Assembly: GCF_030643905.1 (NCBI RefSeq)
Contig: NZ_CP121446.1
Coordinates: 2,834,001 to 2,898,000 of the forward strand
DNA: 64,000 nucleotides
Reading direction: 5' to 3'
DNA from: Flavobacterium sp. IMCC34852
GTDB taxonomy: Bacteria > Bacteroidota > Bacteroidia > Flavobacteriales > Flavobacteriaceae
The notes under the pieces were generated by a model, which was given only the letters and a program-made list of their open reading frames with translations, searched no databases and was not told where the DNA came from. Shown in pieces: positions 52,434 to 62,735 of this stretch (position 1 is the stretch's first letter; every line of letters begins with the position of its first letter). A program made the translations under genes and the position numbers.

Positions 52434-52868
52434 ATGACACAAGTAAATCCTTATTTAATTTTTAACGGAAACTGTGAAGCTGCGTTTCTTTTTTATCAAT
52501 CCGTTTTCGGAGGCGAATTTCCTTATATGGGTAGATTTAAAGACATGCCGGCCGATGACAATTGTCCACCGGTATCTGAAGATGAAGCTAACAGAATTAT
52601 GCACGTTAGTTTGCCTATCGGAAATACCGTTTTAATGGGAAGTGACAGTACTTCACAAAGTGGCGATGCCATTATCGGAACCAATATTTCGGTTTCCATC
52701 AATACCGATAGCCGAGCGGAAGCAGACAGAATCTTCAACGGTTTATCTGCAGGCGGCAATGCTTTTATGCCGATGACCTCAACCTTTTGGGGCGCTTATT
52801 TTGGGATGTTTACCGATAAATTCGGCATCAATTGGATGGTGAATTTTGATGAAAATCCGCAACCTTAA
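52434..52868 (+). CDS. VOC family protein, PhnB/3-demethylubiquinone-methyltransferase-like
   Basis: A 144-residue VOC-fold protein with the PhnB-like opening NPYLIFNGNCEAAFLFYQSVFGG and a middle RIMHVSLPIGNTVLMGSD. The closing WGAYFGMFTDKFGINWMVNF is the family C-terminal pattern. Function uncertain; PhnB-type proteins are not the phosphonate enzymes their name suggests. It lies 15 nt after the AHSA1 gene. Confidence 0.85.
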   Translation: MTQVNPYLIFNGNCEAAFLFYQSVFGGEFPYMGRFKDMPADDNCPPVSEDEANRIMHVSLPIGNTVLMGSDSTSQSGDAIIGTNISVSINTDSRAEADRIFNGLSAGGNAFMPMTSTFWGAYFGMFTDKFGINWMVNFDENPQP

Positions 52869-52930
52869 ATTATTTTTCAGCTTACATACTATAAATCATT
52901 CTCTTGCGTTATCAATAGAAACACAAAACA

Positions 52931-53560
52931 GTGAAAAAAAAGATTGTCTTTCTATTATTTGCCGTTGCAGTAGTAGCTTTTGGTTACAATAAAATCAATT
53001 ACAAAAGCAAAAGCAAAAATAAACCAACAGTCAATGTTTCCCGAACCGAGAACAAGGCCAAGGAAGCTTTGACTTTTTGTCAAAAAAACAACTTCAATGA
53101 GGATTTTTGTATACTGATTGACATGAGCGTTCACTCAGGATTAAATCGGTTTTTTGTATATGATTTTAAACAAAATAAAATCACCCATCAAATGCTGGTT
53201 GGCCACGGTTGTTGTAACTATCCATGGAGCCAAGATTGGTCAAAAGACAACCCAACATTCAGCAACAAAGACGGCAGTCATTGTTCGGCTTTGGGCAAAT
53301 ACAAAATCGGGCAAAGAGCTTGGAGTGATTGGGGAATCAATGTCAAATATGTTCTTCACGGTTTGGAGAAAACCAATAACAATGCGCAATCACGTTACAT
53401 TGTGTTCCATTCGTGGGAAAAAGTAGCCGACAAAGAAGTTTATCCAAAAGGAACTCCAGAAGGTTGGGGTTGTCCAACGATTTCCAACAGCAACATGAAA
53501 GTCATTGACCCAATCTTAAAAAAGGCAAAGAAGCCCGTTTTGATGTGGATTTATCAATAA
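52931..53560 (+). CDS. Murein L,D-transpeptidase-like (YkuD_2) protein
   Basis: A 209-residue exported protein beginning at a GTG, with a signal or anchor helix (1-18). The catalytic region shows H160 in YIVFHSWEK and C181 in EGWGCPTIS, matching the His and Cys of the YkuD catalytic-domain family (PF13645 type). Earlier, VYDFKQNKITHQMLVGHGCC is the strand preceding the active site. L,D-transpeptidases cross-link peptidoglycan or attach proteins to it; whether this subfamily is active is not shown. Isolated gene with its own terminator. Confidence 0.85.
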   Translation: MKKKIVFLLFAVAVVAFGYNKINYKSKSKNKPTVNVSRTENKAKEALTFCQKNNFNEDFCILIDMSVHSGLNRFFVYDFKQNKITHQMLVGHGCCNYPWSQDWSKDNPTFSNKDGSHCSALGKYKIGQRAWSDWGINVKYVLHGLEKTNNNAQSRYIVFHSWEKVADKEVYPKGTPEGWGCPTISNSNMKVIDPILKKAKKPVLMWIYQ

Positions 53561-53562
53561 AA

Positions 53563-53600
53563 GAAAACCCTGAATTGTAGTTCAGGGTTTTTACTTTTTT
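53563..53600. terminator. Bidirectional terminator between the L,D-transpeptidase-like gene and glmM
   Basis: AAAACCCTGAA and TTCAGGGTTTT form a stem around TTGTAG, with a T-rich tail. Confidence 0.8.
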
Positions 53601-53615
53601 CAATATATGTTCCGA

Positions 53616-55004
53616 TTAAATCCCGGCCACAGCTTTAATCTCGTCAATAATTCTCAAAGCCAATTGATCTGCTGCTTCTTGCGTTGGTGCTTCAGTATAA
53701 ATTCGGATAATTGGTTCGGTGTTGGATTTGCGCAAATGAACCCATTCTGACGGGAAATCAATTTTTACACCGTCAATCGTTGAAATATTTTCATTTTTAT
53801 ACTTTTCAGTCATCGCTTCCAAAATCGCATCCACATCAATTTGCGGTGTCAATTCGATTTTGTTTTTGCTCATATAATATTGCGGATACGAAGCTCTTAA
53901 TTCGGCAACCGTCATGTCTAAACTCGCCAAATGGGTCAAGAACAAAGCCACGCCTACCAAACTATCGCGACCGTAATGCAACTCAGGATAAATAATTCCG
54001 CCATTGCCTTCACCACCAATAATCGCATTCGAAGCTTTCATCAATTCGACTACGTTCACTTCACCTACAGCACTCGCTTGGTAACTGCCATTGTGTTTTT
54101 CGGTAATATCACGCAACGCTCGTGAAGAAGACATATTCGAAACGGTATTACCCGGCGTTTTGCTCAACACATAATCGGCACAAGCCACCAAAGTATATTC
54201 TTCACCAAACATTTCGCCATCATTAGAAATGAAAGCCAAACGGTCCACATCAGGGTCAACTACAATCCCGAAATCGGCTTTTTCTTCTACCACCAATTTG
54301 CAGATATCGCCCAAATGCTCTTTCAAGGGTTCCGGATTATGCGGAAAATGACCATTCGGTTCGCAATACAATTTCACGCACTCCACGCCCATTTGTTCCA
54401 ATAACTTCGGAATGATAATGCCTCCGGAAGAATTCACCCCATCAACCACGACTTTGAATTTTCTTTTGGCCACTGCTTCAGCATCGACCAAAGGCAATTC
54501 TAAAACCTCATCAATATGAATATCCATATAAGCATCATTCGCTGTGATTTCACCCAAACTGTCCACATCCGAAAAATCAAATGCTTCGGCTTCGGCTATT
54601 TCTAAAATTTTAGCACCATCGGCACCACTTAAAAATTCGCCTTTGGCATTCAACAACTTCAAAGCATTCCATTGTTTCGGATTGTGAGAAGCCGTTAAAA
54701 TGATTCCGCCGTCTGCTTGTTCCAATGGCACAGCTACTTCCACGGTTGGCGTAGTCGACAACCCTAAATCAATCACATCAATGCCTAATCCGATTAAAGT
54801 ATTGACCACCAAATTGTGAATCATCGGTCCCGAAATACGAGCATCACGACCAATTACTACTTTTAGCTTGTCTTTTTGTATATTGTTTTTCAGGAAAGTA
54901 CCATAAGCCGAAGCAAATTTTACGGCATCCACCGGAGTCAAATTGTCCCCAACTTTTCCGCCTATAGTGCCTCGAATTCCTGAGATTGATTTTATAAGAG
55001 TCAT
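53616..55004 (-). CDS. glmM: Phosphoglucosamine mutase
   Basis: A 462-residue alpha-D-phosphohexomutase. The phosphoserine is S106 in TASHNPKQWN, the metal loop is DPDVDRLAF, the sugar loop GEGNGGIIYPE and the phosphate-binding loop RKSNTEPIIRIY. GlmM isomerises glucosamine 6-phosphate to glucosamine 1-phosphate, on the path to UDP-GlcNAc for peptidoglycan and lipid A. Family members differ only subtly from phosphomannomutases, so the gene name carries some uncertainty. A minus-strand TATATTTG -7 element lies at 55048-55055. Confidence 0.88.
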   Translation of the reverse strand: MTLIKSISGIRGTIGGKVGDNLTPVDAVKFASAYGTFLKNNIQKDKLKVVIGRDARISGPMIHNLVVNTLIGLGIDVIDLGLSTTPTVEVAVPLEQADGGIILTASHNPKQWNALKLLNAKGEFLSGADGAKILEIAEAEAFDFSDVDSLGEITANDAYMDIHIDEVLELPLVDAEAVAKRKFKVVVDGVNSSGGIIIPKLLEQMGVECVKLYCEPNGHFPHNPEPLKEHLGDICKLVVEEKADFGIVVDPDVDRLAFISNDGEMFGEEYTLVACADYVLSKTPGNTVSNMSSSRALRDITEKHNGSYQASAVGEVNVVELMKASNAIIGGEGNGGIIYPELHYGRDSLVGVALFLTHLASLDMTVAELRASYPQYYMSKNKIELTPQIDVDAILEAMTEKYKNENISTIDGVKIDFPSEWVHLRKSNTEPIIRIYTEAPTQEAADQLALRIIDEIKAVAGI

Positions 55005-55047
55005 TAGTTTCTATTTTGAATTTTGAATTGTAAATTTTAAATGTTTA

Positions 55048-55055
55048 CAAATATA
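55048..55055 (-). promoter_or_regulatory. -7 element of glmM
   Basis: Minus-strand TATATTTG, an exact consensus match, lies 43 bases upstream of the start. The surrounding 55012-55115 is highly AT-rich and made of repeated words such as AAAATTTAAAATTC. Confidence 0.4.
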
Positions 55056-55123
55056 AAGAATGACATTTTTCAATTCTAATTTAAAATTCAAAATTTATAA
55101 TTTAAAATTCCTAAATTAGGCAC

Positions 55124-55708
55124 ATGAACTTCCTAGCCCACATTTATCTATCCGGCGACAACGATTTACTCAAAATTGGGAATTTTATGGCGGACAGTAT
55201 TCGCGGGCATCATTATGAGGATTATACAACCGAAATCCGAAAAGGAATTCTCTTGCATCGTTCCATCGATAGTTTTACCGATATGCATCCTATTTATAGG
55301 CAAAGCAAACATAGATTACACGAGAAATACGGTCATTATTCGGGTGTGATTATGGATATTTTCTACGATCATTTTTTGGCCAAAAATTGGAGCAACTACT
55401 CTGAGGTCAAATTGGAAGATTATGCTCAGGATTTTTATCTCTTACTTAAAGATAATTACGAAATCCTGACCGAAAGAGCCAAAGGCATGATGCCTTATAT
55501 GATTGGGCGCAATTGGCTGGTGAGTTATGCCACAATTGAAGGTTTGGAAATGATTATGTTCCAAATGGATTATCGCACCAAGCATCGAGTCGCTATGGAC
55601 GAATCCATCGTTGAATTAAAACAATACTACCCCGAATTTGAAAATGAATTCACCTTATTTTTTGAGGAATTACGCCAACATTGCCAAGATAAATTAGCCA
55701 CTTTATGA
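55124..55708 (+). CDS. ACP phosphodiesterase-like (DUF479) protein
   Basis: A 194-residue protein matching AcpH/DUF479 in pattern: NFLAHIYLSGDNDLLKIGNF at the start, HRSIDSFTDMHP and DIFYDHFLAKNW in the middle. The His/Asp residues of these motifs form the HD-like metal site. In E. coli AcpH removes the phosphopantetheine arm from acyl carrier protein. At the 3' end four bases overlap the gamma-glutamyltransferase gene (ATGA). Whether the two are functionally tied is unknown. Confidence 0.85.
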   Translation: MNFLAHIYLSGDNDLLKIGNFMADSIRGHHYEDYTTEIRKGILLHRSIDSFTDMHPIYRQSKHRLHEKYGHYSGVIMDIFYDHFLAKNWSNYSEVKLEDYAQDFYLLLKDNYEILTERAKGMMPYMIGRNWLVSYATIEGLEMIMFQMDYRTKHRVAMDESIVELKQYYPEFENEFTLFFEELRQHCQDKLATL

Positions 55709-57375
55709 AAAAAAGTCTCATCGTCTTTTTACTGATTCCCAATTTCATTTTCGCCCAACAAAAAGGACTAATTGCCGAAAAAGCGATGGTGGTTTCGGCA
55801 CGGGAAGAAGCTTCGCAAATTGGTGTCGATATCATCAAAAAAGGCGGCAATGCTTTTGATGCGATGATTGCAACACAATTGGCACTTGCTGTGGCTTATC
55901 CTTATGCGGGGAACATATCCGGTGGCGGATTTATGGTGTATCGCAAAGCGAATGGGGAAATCGGTTCATTAGATTTTCGCGAAAAAGCTCCGGCCAAAGC
56001 GACCAAAAACATGTACCAAGACCAAAATGGCAATGTCATTCCGAATCTGAGTATTGACGGTGCTTTATCCGTTGGCATTCCGGGAAGCATCGCCGGGATT
56101 TTTGAAATCCACAAAAAGTTTGGAAAACTACCACTCAAGGATTTGTTTGAACCTTCAATCGCTTTAGCCAAAAAAGGGATCATAGTAACTCCGAAAGAAA
56201 AAGAAAAACTCGACGAAAACAGAGCAATTATTGTAAAAATTAGCGGTGATAAGACTTTGTACAATAAGACTTTTAACGTTGGTGACACCATCAAATATTT
56301 GGCTTTAGCCAACACTTTGGAACAAATTCTGAAAAAAGGCCGTAACGAATTCTACAAAGGCAAAACCGCTCAAAAACTGGTAGATTTTATCCAAGAAAAA
56401 GGCGGTATTATTTCGATGAAAGATATGGCCGAATACCAAGTCGTTTGGCGCAAACCGATTTCGTTTCAACACAAAGATTTGACCATCATATCAATGGCGC
56501 CACCAAGTAGCGGCGGGATTACTTTGGCACAAATCCTGAAAATGATTGAGCCTTATCCGCTAAGTTCATTTGGTCACAATGCTGAAAAATACATCCAAGT
56601 TTTAACTGAAGCCGAACGCAGGGCTTATGCTGATAGAAATTATTTTCTGGGCGACCCGGATTTTGTCAAAATTCCGCTAAAAGGATTGTTAGACAAAAAC
56701 TATTTGAAAAACCGAATGAGTACTTTTACTTTTGACCAAGCCACCAAATCAGCGGATGTCAGTCATGGTGAGGTTTCTGTTTACGAAAGCGATGAAACTA
56801 CCCATTACTCTATTGTGGATGCTGAAGGCAATGCCGTTTCGGTGACCACCACTATTAATGGCGCTTATGGTTCTAAATTGTATTGTGACGAATTGGGTTT
56901 CTTCTTGAACAATGAAATGGATGACTTCTCGTCTAAACCAGGCGTTCCGAATTCTTATGGTTTGGTTGGTGCCGAAGCCAACAGCATTGCACCACGAAAA
57001 AGAATGTTGAGTTCGATGACCCCAACAATCGTCGAGAAAAACGGTAAACTTTTTATGCTATTGGGTTCACCCGGTGGTTCGATGATTATTACTTCGGTTT
57101 TGCAAACGATTCTCAACGTAACCGAATTCCAGATGAGCGTTCAAGAAGCTGTCAATGCACCGAGATTTCACCACCAATGGTTGCCTGACGAAATTCAGTT
57201 TGAACCCGGAAAATTTGATAAAGTCTTATTGGAAGGCTTGGCCAAAAAAGGCTATAAAATCAATGAAAAAGTAGCCCCGATTATTGGTAAAGTCGACGCT
57301 ATTTTAGTTTTACCCGACGGAAAACTGGAAGGCGGTGCCGATTTCAGAGGAGATGACAAAGCGGTTGGATTTTAG
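55705..57375 (+). CDS. ggt: Gamma-glutamyltransferase
   Basis: A 556-residue Ntn-hydrolase with a signal peptide (1-17, ending IFAQ). The autocleavage and nucleophile site is T365 in DETTHYSIVD, equivalent to the Thr of the TTHYS motif in E. coli GGT. Large-subunit segments GGNAFDAMIATQLAL and SGGGFMVYRK and the small-subunit GSPGGSMIITSVLQ are present. It cleaves glutathione and other gamma-glutamyl compounds in the periplasm. It overlaps the ACP phosphodiesterase-like gene by four bases. Confidence 0.95.
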   Translation: MKKSLIVFLLIPNFIFAQQKGLIAEKAMVVSAREEASQIGVDIIKKGGNAFDAMIATQLALAVAYPYAGNISGGGFMVYRKANGEIGSLDFREKAPAKATKNMYQDQNGNVIPNLSIDGALSVGIPGSIAGIFEIHKKFGKLPLKDLFEPSIALAKKGIIVTPKEKEKLDENRAIIVKISGDKTLYNKTFNVGDTIKYLALANTLEQILKKGRNEFYKGKTAQKLVDFIQEKGGIISMKDMAEYQVVWRKPISFQHKDLTIISMAPPSSGGITLAQILKMIEPYPLSSFGHNAEKYIQVLTEAERRAYADRNYFLGDPDFVKIPLKGLLDKNYLKNRMSTFTFDQATKSADVSHGEVSVYESDETTHYSIVDAEGNAVSVTTTINGAYGSKLYCDELGFFLNNEMDDFSSKPGVPNSYGLVGAEANSIAPRKRMLSSMTPTIVEKNGKLFMLLGSPGGSMIITSVLQTILNVTEFQMSVQEAVNAPRFHHQWLPDEIQFEPGKFDKVLLEGLAKKGYKINEKVAPIIGKVDAILVLPDGKLEGGADFRGDDKAVGF

Positions 57376-57443
57376 ATTATAACTTATTTGATTTTATAAT
57401 TCAGAATTTAAAAAGTATCTTAGCGTTTCTAATGTTTGAATAA

Positions 57444-59261
57444 ATGCCGTCGAACAAAGCTTCCCTTTTTAAAATTGTATTCAGAAGTATTTTCAGAAGA
57501 GCCGAAAACCTGGTTTTCCTTTTGAAAGACCGATTGAGCGAAAGAAACTTTATCTATTTCGCCTGTGTTGCTGTGGCCATTACTTGTTCGTTTGCTGTAA
57601 TTCTGCTCAAGAGTTTTGCGCACAATATTTTTCTTTTGGCAAACGACATCAATGGCTTTTTGAAATTACCTTACATCAACAGTTTATTGCCAATTGCCGG
57701 AATCTTATTAACCGTATTTGTAGTCCGCAATTTTCTGAATAACCAAATCGAAAAAGGAAGCTCTAAAGTTTTATATGCGGTAGCCAAAAAAGGTGGCATC
57801 ATGCCTAAAAAGCAAATGTATGCCCAAATCGTAACCAGCTCTCTAACGGTTGGTCTCGGTGGTTCTGCCGGATTGGAAAGCCCGATTGTGATTACCGGTG
57901 CGGCTTTTGGTTCCAACTTCGCGCAGAAATACCATTTGTCCCAAAAAGACCGAATTCTACTCTTAGCTTGTGGTGTCGCAGCGGGAATTGGTGCAGCCTT
58001 CAACGCTCCGATTGCCGGAGTTTTATTTGCCATCGAAGTTGTTTTGACGGATATTTCCATCTCGGCTTTTATCCCGATTATCATTTCGGCAGCGACCGGT
58101 GCTTTGATTTCAACTATCACTTTGAGCGACGATGTAATCTTGAATTTCCAACAAACACTCAGATTTGATTACCACAATACGCCTTATTATATTTTACTCG
58201 GAATCTTAGCCGGATTGACCTCAGTATATCATGCCCGGAATTTTCAGAAAGTGGAAAAGTTTTTCGGTAGCTTTAAAAATAAAGGATACCGAAGAGCTTT
58301 TATAGGTGCTTTTTTATTAGCGGTTTTGATTTTCTTTTTCCCAACGCTTTTTGGAGAAGGTTATGAAAGTATCAAAACCTTAGCGTCTAAAAACCCCGGA
58401 CTTTTATTAGACAATACCATGCTCGAACGTTTTAAAAGCGAATGGGTTTTGTTGGCCTTTGTTGGTGTTACCATGTTGTTAAAAGCATTTGCCACCGGTT
58501 TAACCTTAGGAAGTGGCGGAAACGGCGGCAACTTTGCGCCTTCGCTTTTTGTGGGTTCATACTTGGGTTATTTTGTGGCCAAATCGATTAATCTGCTCAA
58601 CTTCACGCATCATTTACCCATAGCCAATTTCACCATAGTAGGCATGGCCGGAATCTTGAGCGGTTTGTTTCATGCGCCGTTAACCGCAATTTTCCTTATC
58701 GTGGAAATTACCGGCGGTTATGACTTAATGGTGCCTTTAATGATTGTTTCTTCAGTGAGTTTTGCGGTTTCCAAGCAGTTTGAAAAACATTCCATGGATG
58801 TTAAGAGTTTGGCTGACAAAGGCGAAGTTTTTACCAGCGACAAAGACAAAAACATCTTGCAGAGTATTAACTTTTACAATTTGGTACAACAAAATTACAA
58901 AACCCTAAGCCTACAGGATTCACCGGGAAAAGTGGTGGATATTTTTGCTACTACCGAACAAAAAATGATTCCGATTGTCGACGAAGACAAATCATTAATT
59001 GGTTTGGTCGATTTTGAAGAAGTCAAAGCTTTTATTTTCAATCCGAACCATGTCAAGTTCATGACGATGTCTGAAATCATGAGCCAACCCAAAGAATTAA
59101 TCCTATTTGAAGACAAACCCGAAAAAATAATGAAACTGTTTGAAACTTCGAAAGCAACCATTCTACCGGTTATTTTTAAAGGAAAATACTTTGGCTTTCT
59201 GTCTAAAATTGATGTACTCGAAAGCTATCGCCAACGATTGAAAGAGATGGTGATTGAGTAA
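57444..59261 (+). CDS. ClC-family chloride channel/transporter with C-terminal CBS pair
   Basis: A 605-residue membrane protein. The ClC core (about 35-430) shows GGSAGLESPIVITG (139-152), where E145 stands at the place of the gating glutamate, and GGNGGNFAPSLFVGSYLG. Helix-rich segments fit the duplicated ClC topology. The C-terminal soluble part (about 470-605) has two CBS motifs (IPIVDEDKSLIGLVDF and ILPVIFKGKYFGFLSKID). These may sense adenine nucleotides. It could be a Cl-/H+ antiporter or a channel. Its stop lies two bases from the convergent parvulin gene. Confidence 0.9.
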   Translation: MPSNKASLFKIVFRSIFRRAENLVFLLKDRLSERNFIYFACVAVAITCSFAVILLKSFAHNIFLLANDINGFLKLPYINSLLPIAGILLTVFVVRNFLNNQIEKGSSKVLYAVAKKGGIMPKKQMYAQIVTSSLTVGLGGSAGLESPIVITGAAFGSNFAQKYHLSQKDRILLLACGVAAGIGAAFNAPIAGVLFAIEVVLTDISISAFIPIIISAATGALISTITLSDDVILNFQQTLRFDYHNTPYYILLGILAGLTSVYHARNFQKVEKFFGSFKNKGYRRAFIGAFLLAVLIFFFPTLFGEGYESIKTLASKNPGLLLDNTMLERFKSEWVLLAFVGVTMLLKAFATGLTLGSGGNGGNFAPSLFVGSYLGYFVAKSINLLNFTHHLPIANFTIVGMAGILSGLFHAPLTAIFLIVEITGGYDLMVPLMIVSSVSFAVSKQFEKHSMDVKSLADKGEVFTSDKDKNILQSINFYNLVQQNYKTLSLQDSPGKVVDIFATTEQKMIPIVDEDKSLIGLVDFEEVKAFIFNPNHVKFMTMSEIMSQPKELILFEDKPEKIMKLFETSKATILPVIFKGKYFGFLSKIDVLESYRQRLKEMVIE

Positions 59262-59263
59262 GT

Positions 59264-59770
59264 TTACTTTAATGTAATTTCAAATTTTATTTTCTTGACA
59301 TCATCATAAGTTTTCAAAACAACATAATACCAATTATTCTCAGGGATATCAACGGTAAAGATGTCTCCTTTTTTATGGCGTTTGATTTCGTCTTCAAAAA
59401 CTTTAACCATCATTCCTTCTTCAAACCAACCCAAATCGCCATCCTTCGAATTATCCATCGTGTTCTCATTCGCCAAATCTGCAAACGATTTTCCGCTCTT
59501 GTAGTCGGCAATTATTTTCTCTCTCATAGAATTCATTCTTTCCGGACTAAGTACTTTGCCGTTCAAATAAACATAACTAACTCTCATGGACTTACAATTG
59601 GTCACTTTCATAGTCTTTGAAATGTCTCTATACTTATTTGTGTAAAACGACAAACTGTCCATTGTGGTGATTATCGTTACTGATTTCGAATCATTTTCAT
59701 CAAAACTTTGAGAAAAACAAAGCGTACTCAAAAGAAAAGTTCCAATAAATAAAAAGATTTTCATAGACAT
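59264..59770 (-). CDS. Parvulin-type (PpiC) peptidyl-prolyl isomerase, exported
   Basis: A 168-residue protein with a signal peptide (about 1-21, ending CFSQ; a second Met at residue 3). The C-terminal region (about 65-160) resembles a shortened PpiC rotamase domain: EKIIADYKSGKSFADLANEN, DGDLGWFEEGMMVKVFEDEI and WYYVVLKTYDD are the helix, glycine loop and final strand. Members help fold outer-membrane proteins; activity is not shown. A -7 element TATTTTTG lies on the minus strand at 59781-59788. Confidence 0.75.
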   Translation of the reverse strand: MSMKIFLFIGTFLLSTLCFSQSFDENDSKSVTIITTMDSLSFYTNKYRDISKTMKVTNCKSMRVSYVYLNGKVLSPERMNSMREKIIADYKSGKSFADLANENTMDNSKDGDLGWFEEGMMVKVFEDEIKRHKKGDIFTVDIPENNWYYVVLKTYDDVKKIKFEITLK

Positions 59771-59780
59771 TGATTTTCTT

Positions 59781-59788
59781 CAAAAATA
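59781..59788 (-). promoter_or_regulatory. -7 element of the parvulin gene
   Basis: Minus-strand TATTTTTG, matching TAnnTTTG, lies 10-17 bases upstream of the two candidate start codons. Confidence 0.35.
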
Positions 59789-59846
59789 GCAATTCTTTTT
59801 AACAATAACTTCTCAACCGTCTATTCAAAAATTGCATCCAAAACAC

Positions 59847-59854
59847 TACCTTTG
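59847..59854 (+). promoter_or_regulatory. -7 element of uvrA
   Basis: TACCTTTG matches the consensus and lies 17 bases before the uvrA ATG (59872), implying a leader of about ten bases. A TTG at 59832 is closer than usual for -33. Confidence 0.4.
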
Positions 59855-59871
59855 CGTTTTGCCCAATTGCT

Positions 59872-62703
59872 ATGATTGAAACAGAAAATACTATTGAAGT
59901 TCTCGGCGCTCGAGTACACAATCTGAAGAATATTGACATCAACATTCCTCGCGAAAAACTGGTGGTAATCACCGGTCTTTCGGGTTCGGGGAAATCGTCT
60001 TTGGCTTTCGACACCATTTATGCCGAAGGTCAGCGTCGTTATATCGAAACGTTTTCGGCTTATGCACGCCAATTTTTGGGCGGATTGGAACGTCCGGATG
60101 TTGATAAAATCGATGGGCTTTCTCCCGTAATTGCCATTGAACAAAAAACGACGAGTAAAAGTCCGCGTTCAACGGTTGGTACCATAACCGAAATTTACGA
60201 TTTTCTGCGTTTGCTTTACGCGCGTGGTGGCGAAGCGTATAGTTATGTCACCGGCGAAAAAATGGTTTCGTATTCCGATGAGCAAATCAAGGATTTGATT
60301 ATTCAAAACTTTAACGGAAAACGCATTAATATTTTGGCCCCGATTATCCGCGCCAGAAAAGGGCATTACGCCGAGTTATTCCAACAAATTACCAAACAAG
60401 GTTTTCTAAAAGTCCGCGTGAATGGTGAAGTACAAGATTTGCTTCCCGGTATGAAACTCGACCGTTACAAAACCCACGACATCGAAATTGTCATCGACCG
60501 AATGGTGATTGAGAATAATGAGGATAACGAAAAACGCCTTGCTGAAAGCATCAAAACCGCTATGTATCACGGTGAAAATGTCTTGATGATTTTGGACCAA
60601 GACACGAATGAAGTGCGTTATTTCAGTAGAAACTTAATGTGTCCGACTTCGGGCATCTCCTATCAAAATCCGGAGCCGAATTTATTCTCGTTCAATTCCC
60701 CAAAAGGCGCGTGTGAAGAATGTAAAGGTTTGGGGACAGTTCACGAAATCAACTTAAAAAAGATTATCCCAAATCCGAAATTATCCATCAAAAATGGCGG
60801 TTTTGCTCCGTTGGGCGAATACAAATCATCTTGGATTTTCAAGCAATTGGAAATCATCGGAGAGAAATTTGGCTTTAGCCTAGCTGATGCTATCGAAAGT
60901 ATTCCGGAAGAAGCGATGCAAATCATTTTACAAGGCGGAAAGGAAAAATTCACCGTAGAATCGAAAACTTTGGGCATCACCAAAGAATACAAAATAGAGT
61001 TCGAAGGCATTTCGCATTTCATCAAAAACCAATACGATGAAAGTAATTCGACTTCCATCAAACGCTGGGCAAAAGAATTCATGGACGAAATTGAATGTCC
61101 GGAATGCCACGGTTCGCGTTTGAAAAAAGAAGCGATGTATTTCCGAATTCACGAAAAAAATATCTTCGATTTATCAACTATGGATATTTCGGATTTATCG
61201 GCATGGTTTGAGGATTTAGACCAACATTTATCTGAAAAACAGACCATCATTGCTTCCGAAATTGTCAAAGAAATCAAAGACCGTTTGCGTTTTTTAGTGA
61301 ATGTGGGTTTGAATTATTTATCGATAAACAGAAGTTCCAAATCGCTTTCGGGCGGCGAAGCACAGCGCATTCGTTTGGCTACGCAAATTGGTTCCCAACT
61401 CGTTGGCGTATTGTATATTTTGGACGAACCCAGTATCGGTTTACACCAAAGAGACAATGAAAAACTGATTCATTCTTTGGAACAATTGAGAGATATCGGG
61501 AATTCTGTTTTAGTCGTAGAACACGACAAGGACATGATAGAACGAGCCGATTATGTCATCGATATTGGACCGAAAGCCGGAAAATTTGGCGGTGAAATCA
61601 TCAGCAAAGGCACGCCAAAGGAATTGCTCAACGAACACACCATTACGGCGATGTATTTGAATGGGGAAATGAAAATTGAAGTGCCCAAAAAACGCCGAGA
61701 AGGCAATGGTAAATTCATGACATTGACCGGCGCGACAGGAAATAATTTGAAAAATGTTTCTATCGAATTGCCATTGGGCAAACTAATTTGTGTGACCGGA
61801 GTTTCGGGCAGTGGCAAATCGACCTTGATTAATGAAACGCTCTACCCTATTTTGAATGCGTATTATTTCAACGGCGTCAAAAAACCGCAACCGTATAAAA
61901 AAATTGAAGGTTTAGAACACATCGACAAAGTGATTGACATTGATCAAAGTCCGATAGGCAGAACGCCACGTTCGAATCCGGCTACGTATACTGATGTGTT
62001 TTCGGAAATCAGGAGTTTGTACACCCAAACGCCGGAAGCCATGATTCGCGGGTACAAAGCCGGCCGTTTCAGTTTTAATGTGTCGGGCGGAAGATGTGAA
62101 ACTTGTGAAGGTTCGGGTGTTAGAACAATTGAAATGAGTTTCTTGCCGGATGTTTATGTGGAATGTGAAACCTGCCAAGGCAAGCGTTTCAATCGAGAAA
62201 CCTTAGAAATAAGATACAAAGGCAAATCCATTTCAGATGTATTGAACATGACCGTGGATGAAGCGGTGGATTTCTTTGAAAACATTCCGAAAATTTACAG
62301 AAAAGTCAAAACCATACAAGATGTTGGTTTGGGTTATATCACTTTGGGACAGCAAAGCACAACGCTCTCCGGCGGTGAAGCGCAACGCATCAAATTGGCG
62401 ACAGAATTGTCCAAAAAAGACACCGGAAATACGTTTTACATCATGGATGAACCGACAACCGGTTTGCATTTTGAAGACATTCGTGTGTTGATGGATGTTA
62501 TTAACAAATTGGTCGACAAAGGCAATACGATTTTGATAATCGAACACAATATGGACGTCATCAAATTGGCAGACCACATTATAGACGTTGGACCCGAAGG
62601 CGGAAAAGGCGGCGGTCAAATCCTTTGCACCGGTACACCGGAAGAGATTGTAAAAAATAAGAAAAGCTACACCGCGCAGTTTTTGAAAAAAGAATTACTT
62701 TAG
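59872..62703 (+). CDS. uvrA: Excinuclease ABC subunit A
   Basis: A 943-residue UvrA of normal length, the damage-recognition ATPase of nucleotide excision repair. Walker A 1 is GLSGSGKSS (35-43), the second GVSGSGKST. The ABC signatures [14 protein letters not shown] and [14 protein letters not shown] precede Walker B segments [10 protein letters not shown] and [10 protein letters not shown]. Two zinc-finger CxxC pairs are present in each half (for example [10 protein letters not shown] and [18 protein letters not shown]). It forms a single gene; a LOG-family gene follows after 32 nt. Confidence 0.98.
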   Translation: MIETENTIEVLGARVHNLKNIDINIPREKLVVITGLSGSGKSSLAFDTIYAEGQRRYIETFSAYARQFLGGLERPDVDKIDGLSPVIAIEQKTTSKSPRSTVGTITEIYDFLRLLYARGGEAYSYVTGEKMVSYSDEQIKDLIIQNFNGKRINILAPIIRARKGHYAELFQQITKQGFLKVRVNGEVQDLLPGMKLDRYKTHDIEIVIDRMVIENNEDNEKRLAESIKTAMYHGENVLMILDQDTNEVRYFSRNLMCPTSGISYQNPEPNLFSFNSPKGACEECKGLGTVHEINLKKIIPNPKLSIKNGGFAPLGEYKSSWIFKQLEIIGEKFGFSLADAIESIPEEAMQIILQGGKEKFTVESKTLGITKEYKIEFEGISHFIKNQYDESNSTSIKRWAKEFMDEIECPECHGSRLKKEAMYFRIHEKNIFDLSTMDISDLSAWFEDLDQHLSEKQTIIASEIVKEIKDRLRFLVNVGLNYLSINRSSKSLSGGEAQRIRLATQIGSQLVGVLYILDEPSIGLHQRDNEKLIHSLEQLRDIGNSVLVVEHDKDMIERADYVIDIGPKAGKFGGEIISKGTPKELLNEHTITAMYLNGEMKIEVPKKRREGNGKFMTLTGATGNNLKNVSIELPLGKLICVTGVSGSGKSTLINETLYPILNAYYFNGVKKPQPYKKIEGLEHIDKVIDIDQSPIGRTPRSNPATYTDVFSEIRSLYTQTPEAMIRGYKAGRFSFNVSGGRCETCEGSGVRTIEMSFLPDVYVECETCQGKRFNRETLEIRYKGKSISDVLNMTVDEAVDFFENIPKIYRKVKTIQDVGLGYITLGQQSTTLSGGEAQRIKLATELSKKDTGNTFYIMDEPTTGLHFEDIRVLMDVINKLVDKGNTILIIEHNMDVIKLADHIIDVGPEGGKGGGQILCTGTPEEIVKNKKSYTAQFLKKELL

Positions 62704-62735
62704 CACGTTTGCTTAAAAAAAATTATACTAAAAAG

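Noticed and set aside
50677..52868. Bleomycin or fosfomycin resistance proteins among the VOC genes
   Set aside because: VOC folds are generic; the sequences look like the gloA2-type and PhnB-like groups without resistance-type signatures that I can recognise.
55902..56315. 137-codon minus-strand ORF inside ggt
   Set aside because: Antisense shadow of conserved gamma-glutamyltransferase sequence; no promoter or recognisable domain.
57671..58120. 149-codon minus-strand ORF inside the ClC gene
   Set aside because: Shadow of hydrophobic ClC codons; low-complexity Ala/Ile-rich translation.
62233..62619. 128-codon minus-strand ORF inside uvrA
   Set aside because: Covers the conserved ABC signature and Walker B of uvrA in antisense; no independent evidence.
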